NCBI RefSeq assembly: GCF_016765655.2
Contig: NZ_CP086106.1
Span: forward strand, 5,230,501 to 5,294,500
DNA from: Skermanella mucosa
GTDB lineage: Bacteria; Pseudomonadota; Alphaproteobacteria; Azospirillales; Azospirillaceae
DNA: 64,000 bases
Direction: 5' to 3'
The notes beneath the pieces were generated by a model. The model saw only the letters and a list, made by a program, of their open reading frames with translations, ran no database searches and was not told the DNA's origin. Within the stretch, counting starts at the first letter, position 1. The number at the start of each line of letters is the position of its first letter. The position numbers were made by a program, and so were the translations under genes. Below are positions 45,401 to 53,511 of this stretch, piece after piece.

Positions 45401-45491
45401 GATGCGTTGGGCCACGGCCCAACCTACGATCAACGGCTCCCATCACCTTCGCCCTGCATCAAACCGTAGCTTGGACCGTGGCCCGACGCAT
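45401..45491. repeat. Palindromic MITE-like repeat, right copy
   Basis: A 91-bp element whose 28-nt ends form an imperfect inverted repeat (3 mismatches; GATGCGTTGGGCCACGGCCC at the left, GTGGCCCGACGCATC at the right). The same family as 41480-41571. It lies 78 bp right of IS copy B. Non-coding. Confidence 0.6.
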
Positions 45492-45552
45492 CGCGGCGAG
45501 TGGAACGGCAGGCTGCATGGACCGGAGCGGTTCGACCTGGTCGGAAGCCGCT

Positions 45553-46125
45553 CTAACGCTGGTCGCGCCGCCACTGCTCCCCGAAGTCGGCGGCGAGCTG
45601 GCGCAGGCCGGCGGCGACCGCGCCGGCATGGCTGCCGCGCGGCGTGCTCAGCAGCATGCCGCGGTCCCAGTAGAGCACCTGGACCGTCTTGCGCTGCTGG
45701 GTCGAGGGGAGCGTCAGGGTATGCGCCGACTGGGCCTTCAGGCTCAGCCAGGTCACGCACAGGGACGAGCTGTCCCGCAGCGTCGCGATGGTCGGGATCA
45801 GGTAGACGCCCGGAGTCACCGTGGTGAAGGGCTGGGCCTGGGACAGCAGTTCGGTCCGCAGGCCGGCGGACTGGACGGTGAGCTGGATCGACTCGTTGAC
45901 CAGCTGCTCGGTCAGGCCGCATTCGGCGTTGGCGGCGCTGGAGGCCAGGTCGACCGGCATCACCACGGCCATGTTGACGCCTTCCAGCACGGCGCTCTCG
46001 CGCCCCTGACCGGGCACCTGGGCCAAAGCCGGCGGGCACGAGGCGGCGGCGAGCGCCAGGACGCAGGCGACGAGACGGAGGGCCGGGCGGCTAATCGTCA
46101 CGGTGAGTACGTTCCAGCCGTTCAT
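45553..46125 (-). CDS. Hypothetical exported protein
   Basis: A 190-aa protein with an N-terminal signal region (RLVACVLALAAASCPPALAQ, cleavage about residue 36). The mature part has beta-like stretches (GVNMAVVMPVDLASS, GVYLIPTIATLRDSSSLCVTWLSLKAQSAHTLTL, VQVLYWDRGMLLSTPRGSHA) and two Cys that could pair. Not recognised as a named family. The ATG at 46125 has AGGAAAGGC upstream and overlaps the dksA end by 35 bp, so it is translationally linked to dksA. Periplasmic location is inferred. Confidence 0.65.
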   Translation of the reverse strand: MNGWNVLTVTISRPALRLVACVLALAAASCPPALAQVPGQGRESAVLEGVNMAVVMPVDLASSAANAECGLTEQLVNESIQLTVQSAGLRTELLSQAQPFTTVTPGVYLIPTIATLRDSSSLCVTWLSLKAQSAHTLTLPSTQQRKTVQVLYWDRGMLLSTPRGSHAGAVAAGLRQLAADFGEQWRRDQR

Positions 46126-46510
46126 GCCTTTCCTGGGCTTCGAGGCTCAGCGTCGCGATGGGACGCGCCTCCAGCCGCCGGATGCTGATCGGCTCCCCGG
46201 TCTCCTCGCAGTAGCCGTAGCTCCCGTCCTCGATGCGCTCCAGCGCCGCGTCGATCTTGGAGATCAGCTTGCGCTCGCGGTCGCGGGTCCGCAGCTCAAG
46301 CGAACGGTCGGTTTCGAGCGAGGCCCGGTCGGCGATGTCGGCTTCTTGAAGCCCGCCTTCCTGTAGGCTTTGCAGCGTCTCCTCCGACTCGTGGAGGAGC
46401 TCCGAACGCCACTTCAGCAGCTTCCGACGGAAATACTCCGTCATCTGGGGGTTCATGAAAGGCTCGTCCTCGGACGGCCTATAGTCAGGCGGCGGAAACG
46501 GTGACGACAT
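46091..46510 (-). CDS. dksA: RNA polymerase-binding transcription factor DksA
   Basis: A 139-aa protein: MTEYFRRKLLKWRSELLHESEETLQSL and ASLETDRSLELRTRDRERKLISKIDAALERIEDGSYGYC are the coiled-coil hairpin that enters the RNA polymerase secondary channel; GEPISIRRLEARPIATLSLEAQERHE is the globular end. The usual four zinc Cys are reduced to one (YC), as in the Cys-poor alphaproteobacterial type. It works with ppGpp. The start at 46510 is used; MNPQMTEYF (46456) is an alternative. Confidence 0.93.
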   Translation of the reverse strand: MSSPFPPPDYRPSEDEPFMNPQMTEYFRRKLLKWRSELLHESEETLQSLQEGGLQEADIADRASLETDRSLELRTRDRERKLISKIDAALERIEDGSYGYCEETGEPISIRRLEARPIATLSLEAQERHERLERTHRDD

Positions 46511-46647
46511 CCTCTAACACCCAAACCGGATGGCTGCCGAAACGGCGCGGAGTATATGGATCGGCAAGCCCCACCGCAACCATCGCGGATGGGCTTCTCG
46601 ACCGGATACAAGCCTTTGGAAAAATGGCGAAATCCTGGGGGGATGAG

Positions 46648-47073
46648 CTACCCTCTGGGCGACAGCTTGGCAAGCTCGACCTGCGCCCTAAGGTCGATTT
46701 CGTCCAGAATCTCCACGAGACGGGGATCATCGACTTCCGCGCGGTGACTTTGGGCCACCTGCTGAAGGGCATTGAGTTTCGACTCCGGCAGGCCGCCGGA
46801 CAGCAGGGCGTGCCTGATCTCGTCCAGCCGGTCCAGCAGCTCCTCCGCCCGGGCCTTCGCCTTGGACGGGCCGCTGGTCGAATCCTCCACCTCCTGTAGG
46901 TTGAGGAGCGGGTTGATCGCACCGGCCGCCTGGGCACCGTTGACGCCCGAAGCCGCCGCGTCGTCGGTGCCGTGCAGGGCCCGGGCGAAGGCGCTCGCCA
47001 GGCTGCCGTCGGAACGGCCGGTGCGTTTTGCCGCACCGCTGTTGCGCAGGGAACCGGGACCTTCGACTTTCAT
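46648..47073 (-). CDS. fliX: Flagellar assembly regulator FliX
   Basis: A 141-aa protein. MKVEGPGSLRNSG opens the family; LLDRLDEIRHALLSGGLPESKLNAL and VDDPRLVEILDEIDLRAQVELAKL close it. In Caulobacter FliX links flagellar assembly to FlbD and sigma-54-dependent late genes. A CtrA-type box (47119-47134) lies 45 bp upstream, and flgI is divergent, the same arrangement as in Caulobacter. Spacing to dksA is 137 bp. Confidence 0.92.
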   Translation of the reverse strand: MKVEGPGSLRNSGAAKRTGRSDGSLASAFARALHGTDDAAASGVNGAQAAGAINPLLNLQEVEDSTSGPSKAKARAEELLDRLDEIRHALLSGGLPESKLNALQQVAQSHRAEVDDPRLVEILDEIDLRAQVELAKLSPRG

Positions 47074-47118
47074 GGCACAAGATGCTCCAATACCGATTTC
47101 AGAGAGTGGTCAGATCTA

Positions 47119-47134
47119 CCTTAATACCCGGTTA
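47119..47134 (+). promoter_or_regulatory. CtrA-type box upstream of fliX
   Basis: TTAATACCCGGTTAAC: TTAA-N7-TTAAC with no mismatch, 45 bp before the fliX start (minus strand) and 174 bp from flgI. Confidence 0.65.
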
Positions 47135-47256
47135 ACGGGCGTAGCTTGATCACAGGGCGGGAGGGCGGCAGGAATTGCCGGGGTAGACCGGCACTCCTTG
47201 CCGCACGGCCGATCCCGGCCGGACGCCCTCCGGTGGCGGCGCGGGTTTCCGGAGAC

Positions 47257-47272
47257 TGGCACGCAATTCGCT
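47257..47272 (+). promoter_or_regulatory. Sigma-54 promoter element upstream of flgI
   Basis: TGGCACGCAATTCGCT: perfect TGGCAC -24, GG-N10-GC spacing, and TCGCT in place of TTGCT at -12. Expected start near 47283, 25 bp before the flgI ATG. An imperfect inverted repeat (14 of 17) at about 47165-47205 just upstream could be an activator site. Confidence 0.65.
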
Positions 47273-47307
47273 AGGGAGAGGGACGACAGTAGAGGAGCCG
47301 ACCCGCC

Positions 47308-48480
47308 ATGACACCGTTCCCCCTCCGAGACGCCGCGACTCGGACGCCGCTCCGGACCCGCTTCCGGAATGCCGTCCGGGCCATCCTGGCATTGGGCATC
47401 GCGGCGGTGGTCGTGGCGGGCGCCGGCCCGGCCCAGGCCAGCTCGCGCATCAAGGACATCGTCGATGTCGAGGGGGTGCGCGAGAACATGCTGATCGGCT
47501 ACGGCCTGGTGGTCGGGCTGAACGGCACCGGCGACAGCCTGAACAACTCGCCCTTCACCGAGCAGAGCCTGATCGGCATGCTGGAGCGGCTGGGCGTCAA
47601 CACCCGCGGCCAGTCCATGAAGACCCGCAACGTCGCCGCGGTGATGGTGACCGGCACCTTGCCCGCCTTCGCGGCCCAGGGCAGCCGGATCGACGCCGTC
47701 GTGTCGGCGCTGGGCGATGCCAAGAGCCTGCTCGGCGGGACCCTGCTGGTCACCCCGATGCTGGGCGCCGACGGCGAGGTCTATGCGGTGGCCCAGGGGC
47801 CGCTGGCGGTCAGCGGCTTCAGCGCGGCCGGCCAGGGCGCCTCGGTGACCCGCGGCGTGCCGACCTCCGGCAGGATCTCCGCCGGGGCCATCGTCGAGCG
47901 CGAGATCGAGTTCTCCCTGGCGGAACTGCCGGTCCTGCGGCTGTCGCTGCGCAACCCCGACTTCACCACCGCGCAGCGCGTCGCCCAGGCGATCAACGGC
48001 GTGTACGGGGCGAACACGGCGCGGGCGACCGACCCGTCCGCCGTCGTCGTGACCGTGCCCCAGATGCGGCGCGGCGACATCGTGGGCCTGATGACGGAGA
48101 TCGAACAGCTCCGCGTCACCCCCGACCAGCCGGCCCGCGTCGTGATCGACGAGAAGTCGGGCGTGATCGTGATGGGCGAGAACGTCCGGATCAGCACGGT
48201 GGCGATCGCCCAGGGCAACCTGACCATCCGCATCACGGAGAACCCGCAGGTGTCCCAGCCCAACCCGCTGGCCGGCGGCCAGACCGTGGTGACCCCGCAG
48301 ACCAACATCCAGGTCGACGAGCAGTCGAACAATCGGCTGGCGATCATGTCCAACGGCGTCAGCCTGCAGGAACTGGTCGAGAGCCTGAACGCGCTGGGCA
48401 TCGGCCCGCGCGACATGATCAGCATCCTGCAGTCGATCAAGGCGGCCGGCGCGCTGCAGGCCGAAATCGAGGTGATGTGA
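47308..48480 (+). CDS. flgI: Flagellar P-ring protein FlgI
   Basis: A 390-aa periplasmic protein. The N-terminus has a signal peptide (AILALGIAAVVVAGAGPAQA|SS, longer n-region than usual) followed by the diagnostic RIKDIVDVEGVRENMLIGYGLVVGLNGTGD, MLERLGVNTRGQSMKTRNVAAVMVTGTLPAFA, and NRLAIMSNGVSLQELVESLNALGIGPRDMISILQSIKAAGALQAEIEVM. It forms the ring around the rod in the peptidoglycan layer. The stop overlaps the start of the next gene by one base. Confidence 0.97.
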   Translation: MTPFPLRDAATRTPLRTRFRNAVRAILALGIAAVVVAGAGPAQASSRIKDIVDVEGVRENMLIGYGLVVGLNGTGDSLNNSPFTEQSLIGMLERLGVNTRGQSMKTRNVAAVMVTGTLPAFAAQGSRIDAVVSALGDAKSLLGGTLLVTPMLGADGEVYAVAQGPLAVSGFSAAGQGASVTRGVPTSGRISAGAIVEREIEFSLAELPVLRLSLRNPDFTTAQRVAQAINGVYGANTARATDPSAVVVTVPQMRRGDIVGLMTEIEQLRVTPDQPARVVIDEKSGVIVMGENVRISTVAIAQGNLTIRITENPQVSQPNPLAGGQTVVTPQTNIQVDEQSNNRLAIMSNGVSLQELVESLNALGIGPRDMISILQSIKAAGALQAEIEVM

Positions 48481-48797
48481 TGGACGGCACCCTGACTCCT
48501 CCGGCGCTCGCCTCCGCGGGCCTCGCCAACCAGGCGCCCCCGGCCCGTCCCCGGGCCGGAGCGGACGACAAGGCGGTCGCGAAGGCGGCCGGCGAGTTCG
48601 AGGCGCAGTTCGTGTCCCAGATGCTGAGCCAGATGTGGCAGGGCATCGAGACCGACGGTTATTTCGGCGGCGGCAACGGCGAGGAGATGTTCCGAGGCCT
48701 GATGATCAACGAGTACGGCAAGATGATCACCCAGAGCGGCCAGCTCGGCATCGCCGACCAGGTGAAGCAGGCCATGCTGAAGATGCAGGAGGTTTGA
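48480..48797 (+). CDS. flgJ: Rod-binding protein (FlgJ N-terminal domain type)
   Basis: A 105-aa protein with the rod-binding domain only: AAGEFEAQFVSQMLSQMWQGIETDGYFGGGNGEEMFRGLMINEYGKMITQSGQLGIADQVKQAML. No muramidase domain is present, as in most alphaproteobacteria, where a separate lytic enzyme is used. The ATG at 48480 overlaps the flgI stop (TGATG). Confidence 0.93.
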   Translation: MDGTLTPPALASAGLANQAPPARPRAGADDKAVAKAAGEFEAQFVSQMLSQMWQGIETDGYFGGGNGEEMFRGLMINEYGKMITQSGQLGIADQVKQAMLKMQEV

Positions 48798-49244
48798 ATG
48801 ATGGAGGCATCAACCGCGGTCGCACAGACCTGCGAGACGATGGAAGCCTACGCCGCCCTGCTGGAGCGGGAGACGGAGGCGGTCAAGGCCAGCCGGCTGG
48901 AGGAGGTCGCCGGGCTGGGCGACGCCAAGACCGCGCTGGCCGGCAGGCTGGACCACCAGCTGAAGGTGCTTCGCCACAACAAGGCGGTGGTGGCGGGAGT
49001 GGACTTGACGCTCCGGCAACGGCTGGAGGCGCTGTGGAACCGCCTGAACGGGATCGCCGAGGCCAACCTGGCGGCCCTGAAGACCGCCGAGGAGGCCACC
49101 AAGCGGGTGATCGACATGGTCGTCGACGTGACCAAGCAGAACCGGCAGCAGCATTCCGTCGCCGGCTACGGCAAGCCGAGCGCCCGCTACCCCACCGGCA
49201 GGGCGCCCCAGGCGCTCTCGGTCGCCGTCAACACGACGCTGTGA
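48798..49244 (+). CDS. FlgN-like export chaperone
   Basis: A 148-aa helical protein: TCETMEAYAALLERETEAVKASRLEEVAGLGDAKTALAGRLDHQLKVLRHN and LRQRLEALWNRLNGIAEANLAALKTAEEATKRVIDMVVDVTKQN, with ending SARYPTGRAPQALSVAVNTTL, as in FlgN-type proteins (the conserved Y-x(3)-G region near the end). It would bind hook-associated proteins FlgK and FlgL, which are in this window. It starts right after the flgJ stop; ATG at 48798 or 48801. A strong terminator ends the operon. Confidence 0.8.
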   Translation: MMEASTAVAQTCETMEAYAALLERETEAVKASRLEEVAGLGDAKTALAGRLDHQLKVLRHNKAVVAGVDLTLRQRLEALWNRLNGIAEANLAALKTAEEATKRVIDMVVDVTKQNRQQHSVAGYGKPSARYPTGRAPQALSVAVNTTL

Positions 49245-49275
49245 ACGGTCCCGGGGACCCTTCACCTTCCGGGAA

Positions 49276-49315
49276 GGCGGGCGGGACGCCGGGCGGTGTC
49301 CCGCCCGCCTTTTTT
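49276..49315 (+). terminator. Rho-independent terminator after the FlgN-like gene
   Basis: A 12-bp perfect stem (GGCGGGCGGGAC / GTCCCGCCCGCC), 10-nt loop and six T. It lies 31 bp after the stop. Confidence 0.92.
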
Positions 49316-49433
49316 CCCACCGCTGGCGCAACCGGGAACGCCCTGCCGGGTACCGGGCAAAATCTTCCCGACACGGCCTGGACCGCAATTTCCTACCTTC
49401 TATAAAACTCAATAAATTCAGGTATTTAGAGGT

Positions 49434-49449
49434 TGGCCCGCGGTTTGCT
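49434..49449 (+). promoter_or_regulatory. Sigma-54 promoter element upstream of fliK
   Basis: TGGCCCGCGGTTTGCT: TGGC, GG-N10-GC spacing and perfect TTGCT. Expected start near 49460, 22 bp before the fliK GTG. AT-rich DNA (TATAAAACTCAATAAATTC) lies just upstream, suitable for an activator or IHF. Confidence 0.65.
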
Positions 49450-49481
49450 TCACATGATCCCGTACAGCCAGCGAGGATGCC

Positions 49482-51257
49482 GTGGAGATCACCCAAACCA
49501 TAACGATGCCCCAGGCGGCATCAACCGGGAGCGCCGGCGCAGCCGCTGCGGCCCCCACGGCCGGCGGGACCGCGGACGGCGGCTTCCTCGCGCTGGTCGC
49601 CAATCTCATGACCCCCCAGCCCTTCGCCCAGCAGGCTTCCGCCGAACCCGCGACGATGGAGGATGCCGACGCGGCCGAACAGGATGCCGGCGCCCTGCCG
49701 GACGGCCTGCTGAGCCTGATCGCGCCCGGCCTGTTCTCCAACCTGATGGTGCCGCAGCAGCAGCCGGTCGAGACCGGCCCCGCGGCCGGCGGCCTCTCCG
49801 CCGACGCCGGTGCCCCGGTACCCCCGGCCGATGCGTCCGACGCCGATCCGCTGCCGCCCGCCCTGCCCGGCATGTTCCCGATGCCGCCGGCCCAGCGCCC
49901 CGAGCTGCCCGTCAAGGGCATGGCGCCGCAAGCGGGCCAGGACGCCGACGAGGATGCCGCGGCGGCGGATGCCGATGCCCAGGACGGCGACGCGCCGCTG
50001 GACGAGGAAGTCCTGGCGAAGCTGGTCGACGAGGGCAAGGCCAGGCTTCAGGCCGCAGCCCGTCCCGCGGCGCAGTCCAAGGCGCAGGGGGAAGCCGCGC
50101 AGCCGAAGCCGGAGCAGGAAGCCGGCATCGCCGCGCGCCGTGATCCGGAGGATCCGGTGGTGGTCCAGGTGTCCCGCGATCCGGCGGCGCGCGAGTCCGC
50201 CGCGCAGCAGCCGGCGAAGGCGGAGCGCCAGCCGGAAACGGTGGCGCCGACCATCCGCGAAACCGCCGTCCAACAGCCGCAGCCTGAGCGCCAGCCGGTC
50301 GCCGCCTCCCCTGCCGCCCCGGTCGCGAACCGCCTGGAGACCGCCGAAGCTCCGGCTGAGGGCGCCACGACGGACGGAGCCGCGCTCGCCGCCGCGACCG
50401 CATCGGAAGATCCGGCCGGAGGCGACCCGATGTCCGAAGAGGCGGACCAGGAGGACAGCCACGGCAGCCGGCAGGCGGCGCGCCAGGCCGACCGTCACGA
50501 GCGTGCCGCCCTGCGGCAGGCCGGCGACGCTGCCGACGCCGAGACCTCCCGTCCCGATGACGCCGGGACGGAGGATACCGCGTCGGCCCGCCCGGCCGGC
50601 GGTCCCGCGGCGGCTCCGGCCGAAGGTGGTCCCGCGGTCAGGGAGCGCGGCGCCAAGGAGGCCGTCAGCTTCGAGGATGCGCTGGCCACGGCGGGCAACG
50701 GCAATGCCGTGCCGGTGGAGCCGGAAGCCGACCCCGCCCCGGCGGTGCAGGCCTCCGCACCCGGCCCGGCCGACACCGAGGCGGCGGACCGCACCACCCC
50801 CGGCCATCCCCGGAGCCCGATGCCCCATACTCCGGCCGAGCAGGTCTCGGTCCAGATCGGCAAGGCGGCAGCCGGCCGGATCGACCAGATGGTCATCAAC
50901 CTGAAGCCGGTCGATCTGGGCGATGTCGAGGTCAAGCTGGACTTCGGCGCCGACGGCCGGGTGCAGGCCTCGATCCGGGCAGAACGTCCGGAGACCCTGG
51001 AAATGCTCCAGAAGGACCAGCGCACGCTGGAGCGCGCCCTGGCCGACGCCGGGCTGCGGACCGACGCGGGCAGCCTGAGCTTCGACCTGAAGGGACAGGG
51101 CGGCAACCAGCGCCAGTTCGCCGGCTACACCCAGCCGGCCGACCGCCGAGGCCGGAATTTCGGCGGGATCGAGGAAGATCTCAGTTTAGCGGCCGCCACC
51201 GCGACCCAGTACAAGCCCGGCGGCGCCAGCCGCAGCCGTCTCGACATCCGCATCTGA
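49482..51257 (+). CDS. fliK: Flagellar hook-length control protein FliK
   Basis: A 591-aa protein. A long, low-complexity Ala/Pro/Glu/Gln N-terminal ruler region (1-445) is followed by the conserved C-terminal domain (about 448-555): AEQVSVQIGKAAAGRIDQMVINLKPVDLGDVEVKLDFGADGRVQASIRAERPETLEMLQKDQRTLERALADAGL. FliK measures the hook and triggers the FlhB switch. GTG start with GAGGATGCC upstream. First gene of fliK-flgD-flgE. Confidence 0.95.
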   Translation: MEITQTITMPQAASTGSAGAAAAAPTAGGTADGGFLALVANLMTPQPFAQQASAEPATMEDADAAEQDAGALPDGLLSLIAPGLFSNLMVPQQQPVETGPAAGGLSADAGAPVPPADASDADPLPPALPGMFPMPPAQRPELPVKGMAPQAGQDADEDAAAADADAQDGDAPLDEEVLAKLVDEGKARLQAAARPAAQSKAQGEAAQPKPEQEAGIAARRDPEDPVVVQVSRDPAARESAAQQPAKAERQPETVAPTIRETAVQQPQPERQPVAASPAAPVANRLETAEAPAEGATTDGAALAAATASEDPAGGDPMSEEADQEDSHGSRQAARQADRHERAALRQAGDAADAETSRPDDAGTEDTASARPAGGPAAAPAEGGPAVRERGAKEAVSFEDALATAGNGNAVPVEPEADPAPAVQASAPGPADTEAADRTTPGHPRSPMPHTPAEQVSVQIGKAAAGRIDQMVINLKPVDLGDVEVKLDFGADGRVQASIRAERPETLEMLQKDQRTLERALADAGLRTDAGSLSFDLKGQGGNQRQFAGYTQPADRRGRNFGGIEEDLSLAAATATQYKPGGASRSRLDIRI

Positions 51258-51277
51258 GCGCGAGCAGGAGAACGACC

Positions 51278-51970
51278 ATGACGACGATCAACGGCACCGC
51301 CCAGACCGCGGCCCAGACGACCGCCGCGGCCACCACGAAGACCGAGGCGTCCCGCGCCAAGCTGACCCAGGACTATGACAGCTTCCTCAAGCTGCTGACC
51401 ACCCAGATGCAGAACCAGGACCCGCTGTCTCCGATGGAATCGACCGAGTTCACCAACCAGCTGGTGCAGTTCAGCCAGGTCGAGCAGCAGATCAGCCAGA
51501 ACGACAAGCTGGAAAAGCTGCTGACCATGCAGACCAACAACCAGACCCAGGCGTCGCTCGGGTTCATCGGACTCGACGTCGAGGCCAGCGGCAACGCCTT
51601 CACGTTCGATGGAAGCTCGGCCAGGATGTCCTACACCCTGCCGGAGGCCTCGACCTCCACGGCGATCCAGATCAAGAACGAGAAGGGCGTCGTGGTCCGG
51701 ACCTTCGACGGGTCGCGCTCGGCCAACCGCCAGGAGCTGACCTGGGACGGCAAGAAGAACGACGGGTCCGCAGCGCCGGCCGGAAACTACACCCTCTCGG
51801 TGGTGGCACCCAACGCCGACGGCAAAATGCTCACCGCCAAGACCTCCGTCTACGGCCGCGTCTCCGGCATCGAGTCGGGCAACGGCAACACCACCCTGCT
51901 GATGGGCAACGTGCCGATCAGGATGGAGGACGTCGTTTCCGCCCGCCAGCCGACCGCGGCGGCCGCCTGA
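51278..51970 (+). CDS. flgD: Flagellar hook capping protein FlgD
   Basis: A 230-aa hook-cap scaffold: LTQDYDSFLKLLTTQMQNQDPLSPMESTEFTNQLVQFSQVEQQI is the N-terminal signature; LGFIGLDVEASGNAFTFDGSSARMSYTLPEASTSTAIQIKNEKG and AGNYTLSVVAPNADGK are the FlgD Ig-like and Tudor parts. AGCAGGAGAACGACC precedes the ATG. It lies 20 bp after fliK. Confidence 0.96.
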   Translation: MTTINGTAQTAAQTTAAATTKTEASRAKLTQDYDSFLKLLTTQMQNQDPLSPMESTEFTNQLVQFSQVEQQISQNDKLEKLLTMQTNNQTQASLGFIGLDVEASGNAFTFDGSSARMSYTLPEASTSTAIQIKNEKGVVVRTFDGSRSANRQELTWDGKKNDGSAAPAGNYTLSVVAPNADGKMLTAKTSVYGRVSGIESGNGNTTLLMGNVPIRMEDVVSARQPTAAAA

Positions 51971-52060
51971 TCCACCACACCCACAGCCCTTCGACCGATC
52001 CCATCCCTTCCGGCCTCCGCCCAGGCGTAGCAGGCCGCAGCAAAGACCAAGGAGAGTATC

Positions 52061-53362
52061 ATGAGCCTGTTCGGATCCCTCTTCACCGGCGTTTCCGCCC
52101 TGAGCGCGCAGAGCCAGTCGATGAGCATGATCGCCAACAACATCTCCAACGTGAACACCGTCGGCTATAAGCGGAACGAGGCGGCCTTCTCCAGCCTGGT
52201 CACCCAGGCCAGCCGCAGCACGGTCTATTCGCCCGGCGGCGTGCGCGCCTCGACCGAGCAGACGGTCAACCAGCAGGGTATCCTGCAGCAGAGCGCGTCC
52301 TCGACCGACGTCGCGATCTCCGGCTCGGGCTTCTTCGTGGTCCAGGCGAGCCCGAACGGCAGCAGCACGCAGGAGACGCTCTATACCCGCGCCGGCTCCT
52401 TCTCGGAGGACGAGAACGGTTTCCTGCGGAACTCCAACGGCTACTACCTGATGGGCTGGGAGATCGGCGACGACGGCGAACTGGTGAACGCCACCGCCGA
52501 CGTGGCCAGCCTGACACCGGTCAGCGTCGGTTTCGAGTCCGGCCGGACCAAGCAGACCACCCAGGCGGACGTGGTGCTCAACCTCGACGCGCGCCAGAAC
52601 ACCGGACTGGCCGGCCCGCACTTCAGCCGCAGCATGACCGTCTACGACTCGCTCGGCCAAGCCCAGCAGCTGGCGCTCGACTTCACGGCGACCACCACCG
52701 CCAACACCTGGACCCTCGACATCAGCGATCCGGCCGGCGGCACGCTGGCGACCCCGACCACGTCCATGACCCTGGTGTTCGGGACCAACGGCAAGATCGA
52801 CGCCGTCGCCACCCAGGCGGCCAACCCGACCGACATGGTGCTCGACCCGGCCGGCGACCCGGATGGCAACCTGCAGCTGAACCTGACCGACATCGACTGG
52901 GCCAACAACTCCGATGCCACCCAGGACATCACGATCGACATCACGGGCTTCACCCAGTCCGCGTCCGACTACAGCGTCGGCACGATCAATCAGGACGGCG
53001 CCGAACTCGGGCTGCGGACCGGCATCTCGATCGACGCCGACGGCAACGTGGTCGCCAGCTTCAGCAACGGCCTGACCCAGAACCTGGCGCGGGTGCCGGT
53101 CGCCACCTTCACGAACCCCAATGGCCTGCAGGAGCGCAGCGGCAACGTCTATATCCAGACCAGCCAGAGCGGCGCCTACAACCTGCGCGAGGCCGGGACC
53201 GCCGGAGCCGGCAAGATCGCGACCTCCTCGCTGGAAGCCTCCAACGTGGACCTGGCCGACGAGTTCTCGCGCATGATCGTGACCCAGCGGGCCTACTCGG
53301 CCGGCACCAAGATCATCAGCACGGCCGACCAGATGCTGACCGAACTGCTGGGCCTCCGGTAA
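52061..53362 (+). CDS. flgE: Flagellar hook protein FlgE
   Basis: A 433-aa hook protein: SLFGSLFTGVSALSAQSQSMSMIANNISNVNTVGYKRNEAAFSSLVTQ at the N-terminus, central FlgE domains (GTLATPTTSMTLVFGTNGKIDAV region), and NVDLADEFSRMIVTQRAYSAGTKIISTADQMLTELLGL at the C-terminus. The length is in the FlgE range. CCAAGGAGAGTATC is a strong ribosome site. A CtrA-like box and hairpin lie after the stop. Confidence 0.97.
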   Translation: MSLFGSLFTGVSALSAQSQSMSMIANNISNVNTVGYKRNEAAFSSLVTQASRSTVYSPGGVRASTEQTVNQQGILQQSASSTDVAISGSGFFVVQASPNGSSTQETLYTRAGSFSEDENGFLRNSNGYYLMGWEIGDDGELVNATADVASLTPVSVGFESGRTKQTTQADVVLNLDARQNTGLAGPHFSRSMTVYDSLGQAQQLALDFTATTTANTWTLDISDPAGGTLATPTTSMTLVFGTNGKIDAVATQAANPTDMVLDPAGDPDGNLQLNLTDIDWANNSDATQDITIDITGFTQSASDYSVGTINQDGAELGLRTGISIDADGNVVASFSNGLTQNLARVPVATFTNPNGLQERSGNVYIQTSQSGAYNLREAGTAGAGKIATSSLEASNVDLADEFSRMIVTQRAYSAGTKIISTADQMLTELLGLR

Positions 53363-53376
53363 GGCCTGACGGATCG

Positions 53377-53391
53377 TTAATATTTCGTTAA
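53377..53391 (+). promoter_or_regulatory. CtrA-like box between flgE and flbT
   Basis: TTAATATTTCGTTAA: TTAA-N7-TTAA, followed by G instead of the preferred C. It begins 15 bp after the flgE stop and 135 bp before the flbT start, so it could control a separate flbT transcript. Confidence 0.45.
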
Positions 53392-53395
53392 GGTT

Positions 53396-53433
53396 GAACT
53401 CGACCGGGAGCCAATCGGCGCCCGGTCGAATTC
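53396..53433 (+). terminator. Hairpin after flgE (weak terminator candidate)
   Basis: A 13-bp stem with one G-U pair (GAACTCGACCGGG / CCCGGTCGAATTC) and a 12-nt loop, but no T-tract. It may attenuate readthrough from flgE into flbT or stabilise the flgE mRNA. Confidence 0.4.
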
Positions 53434-53511
53434 AGGCACCTAAGTGCTGTGTCCGCGTGCGTGAAATGCTACTGTGCTCGCCGACCGACCACTTCCACAT
53501 GGGTATCCGCA

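Noticed and set aside
48635-49405. A 256-codon frame overlapping flgJ and the FlgN-like gene
   Set aside because: Out of frame with two clear flagellar genes and of low-complexity Arg/Gly/Asp composition.
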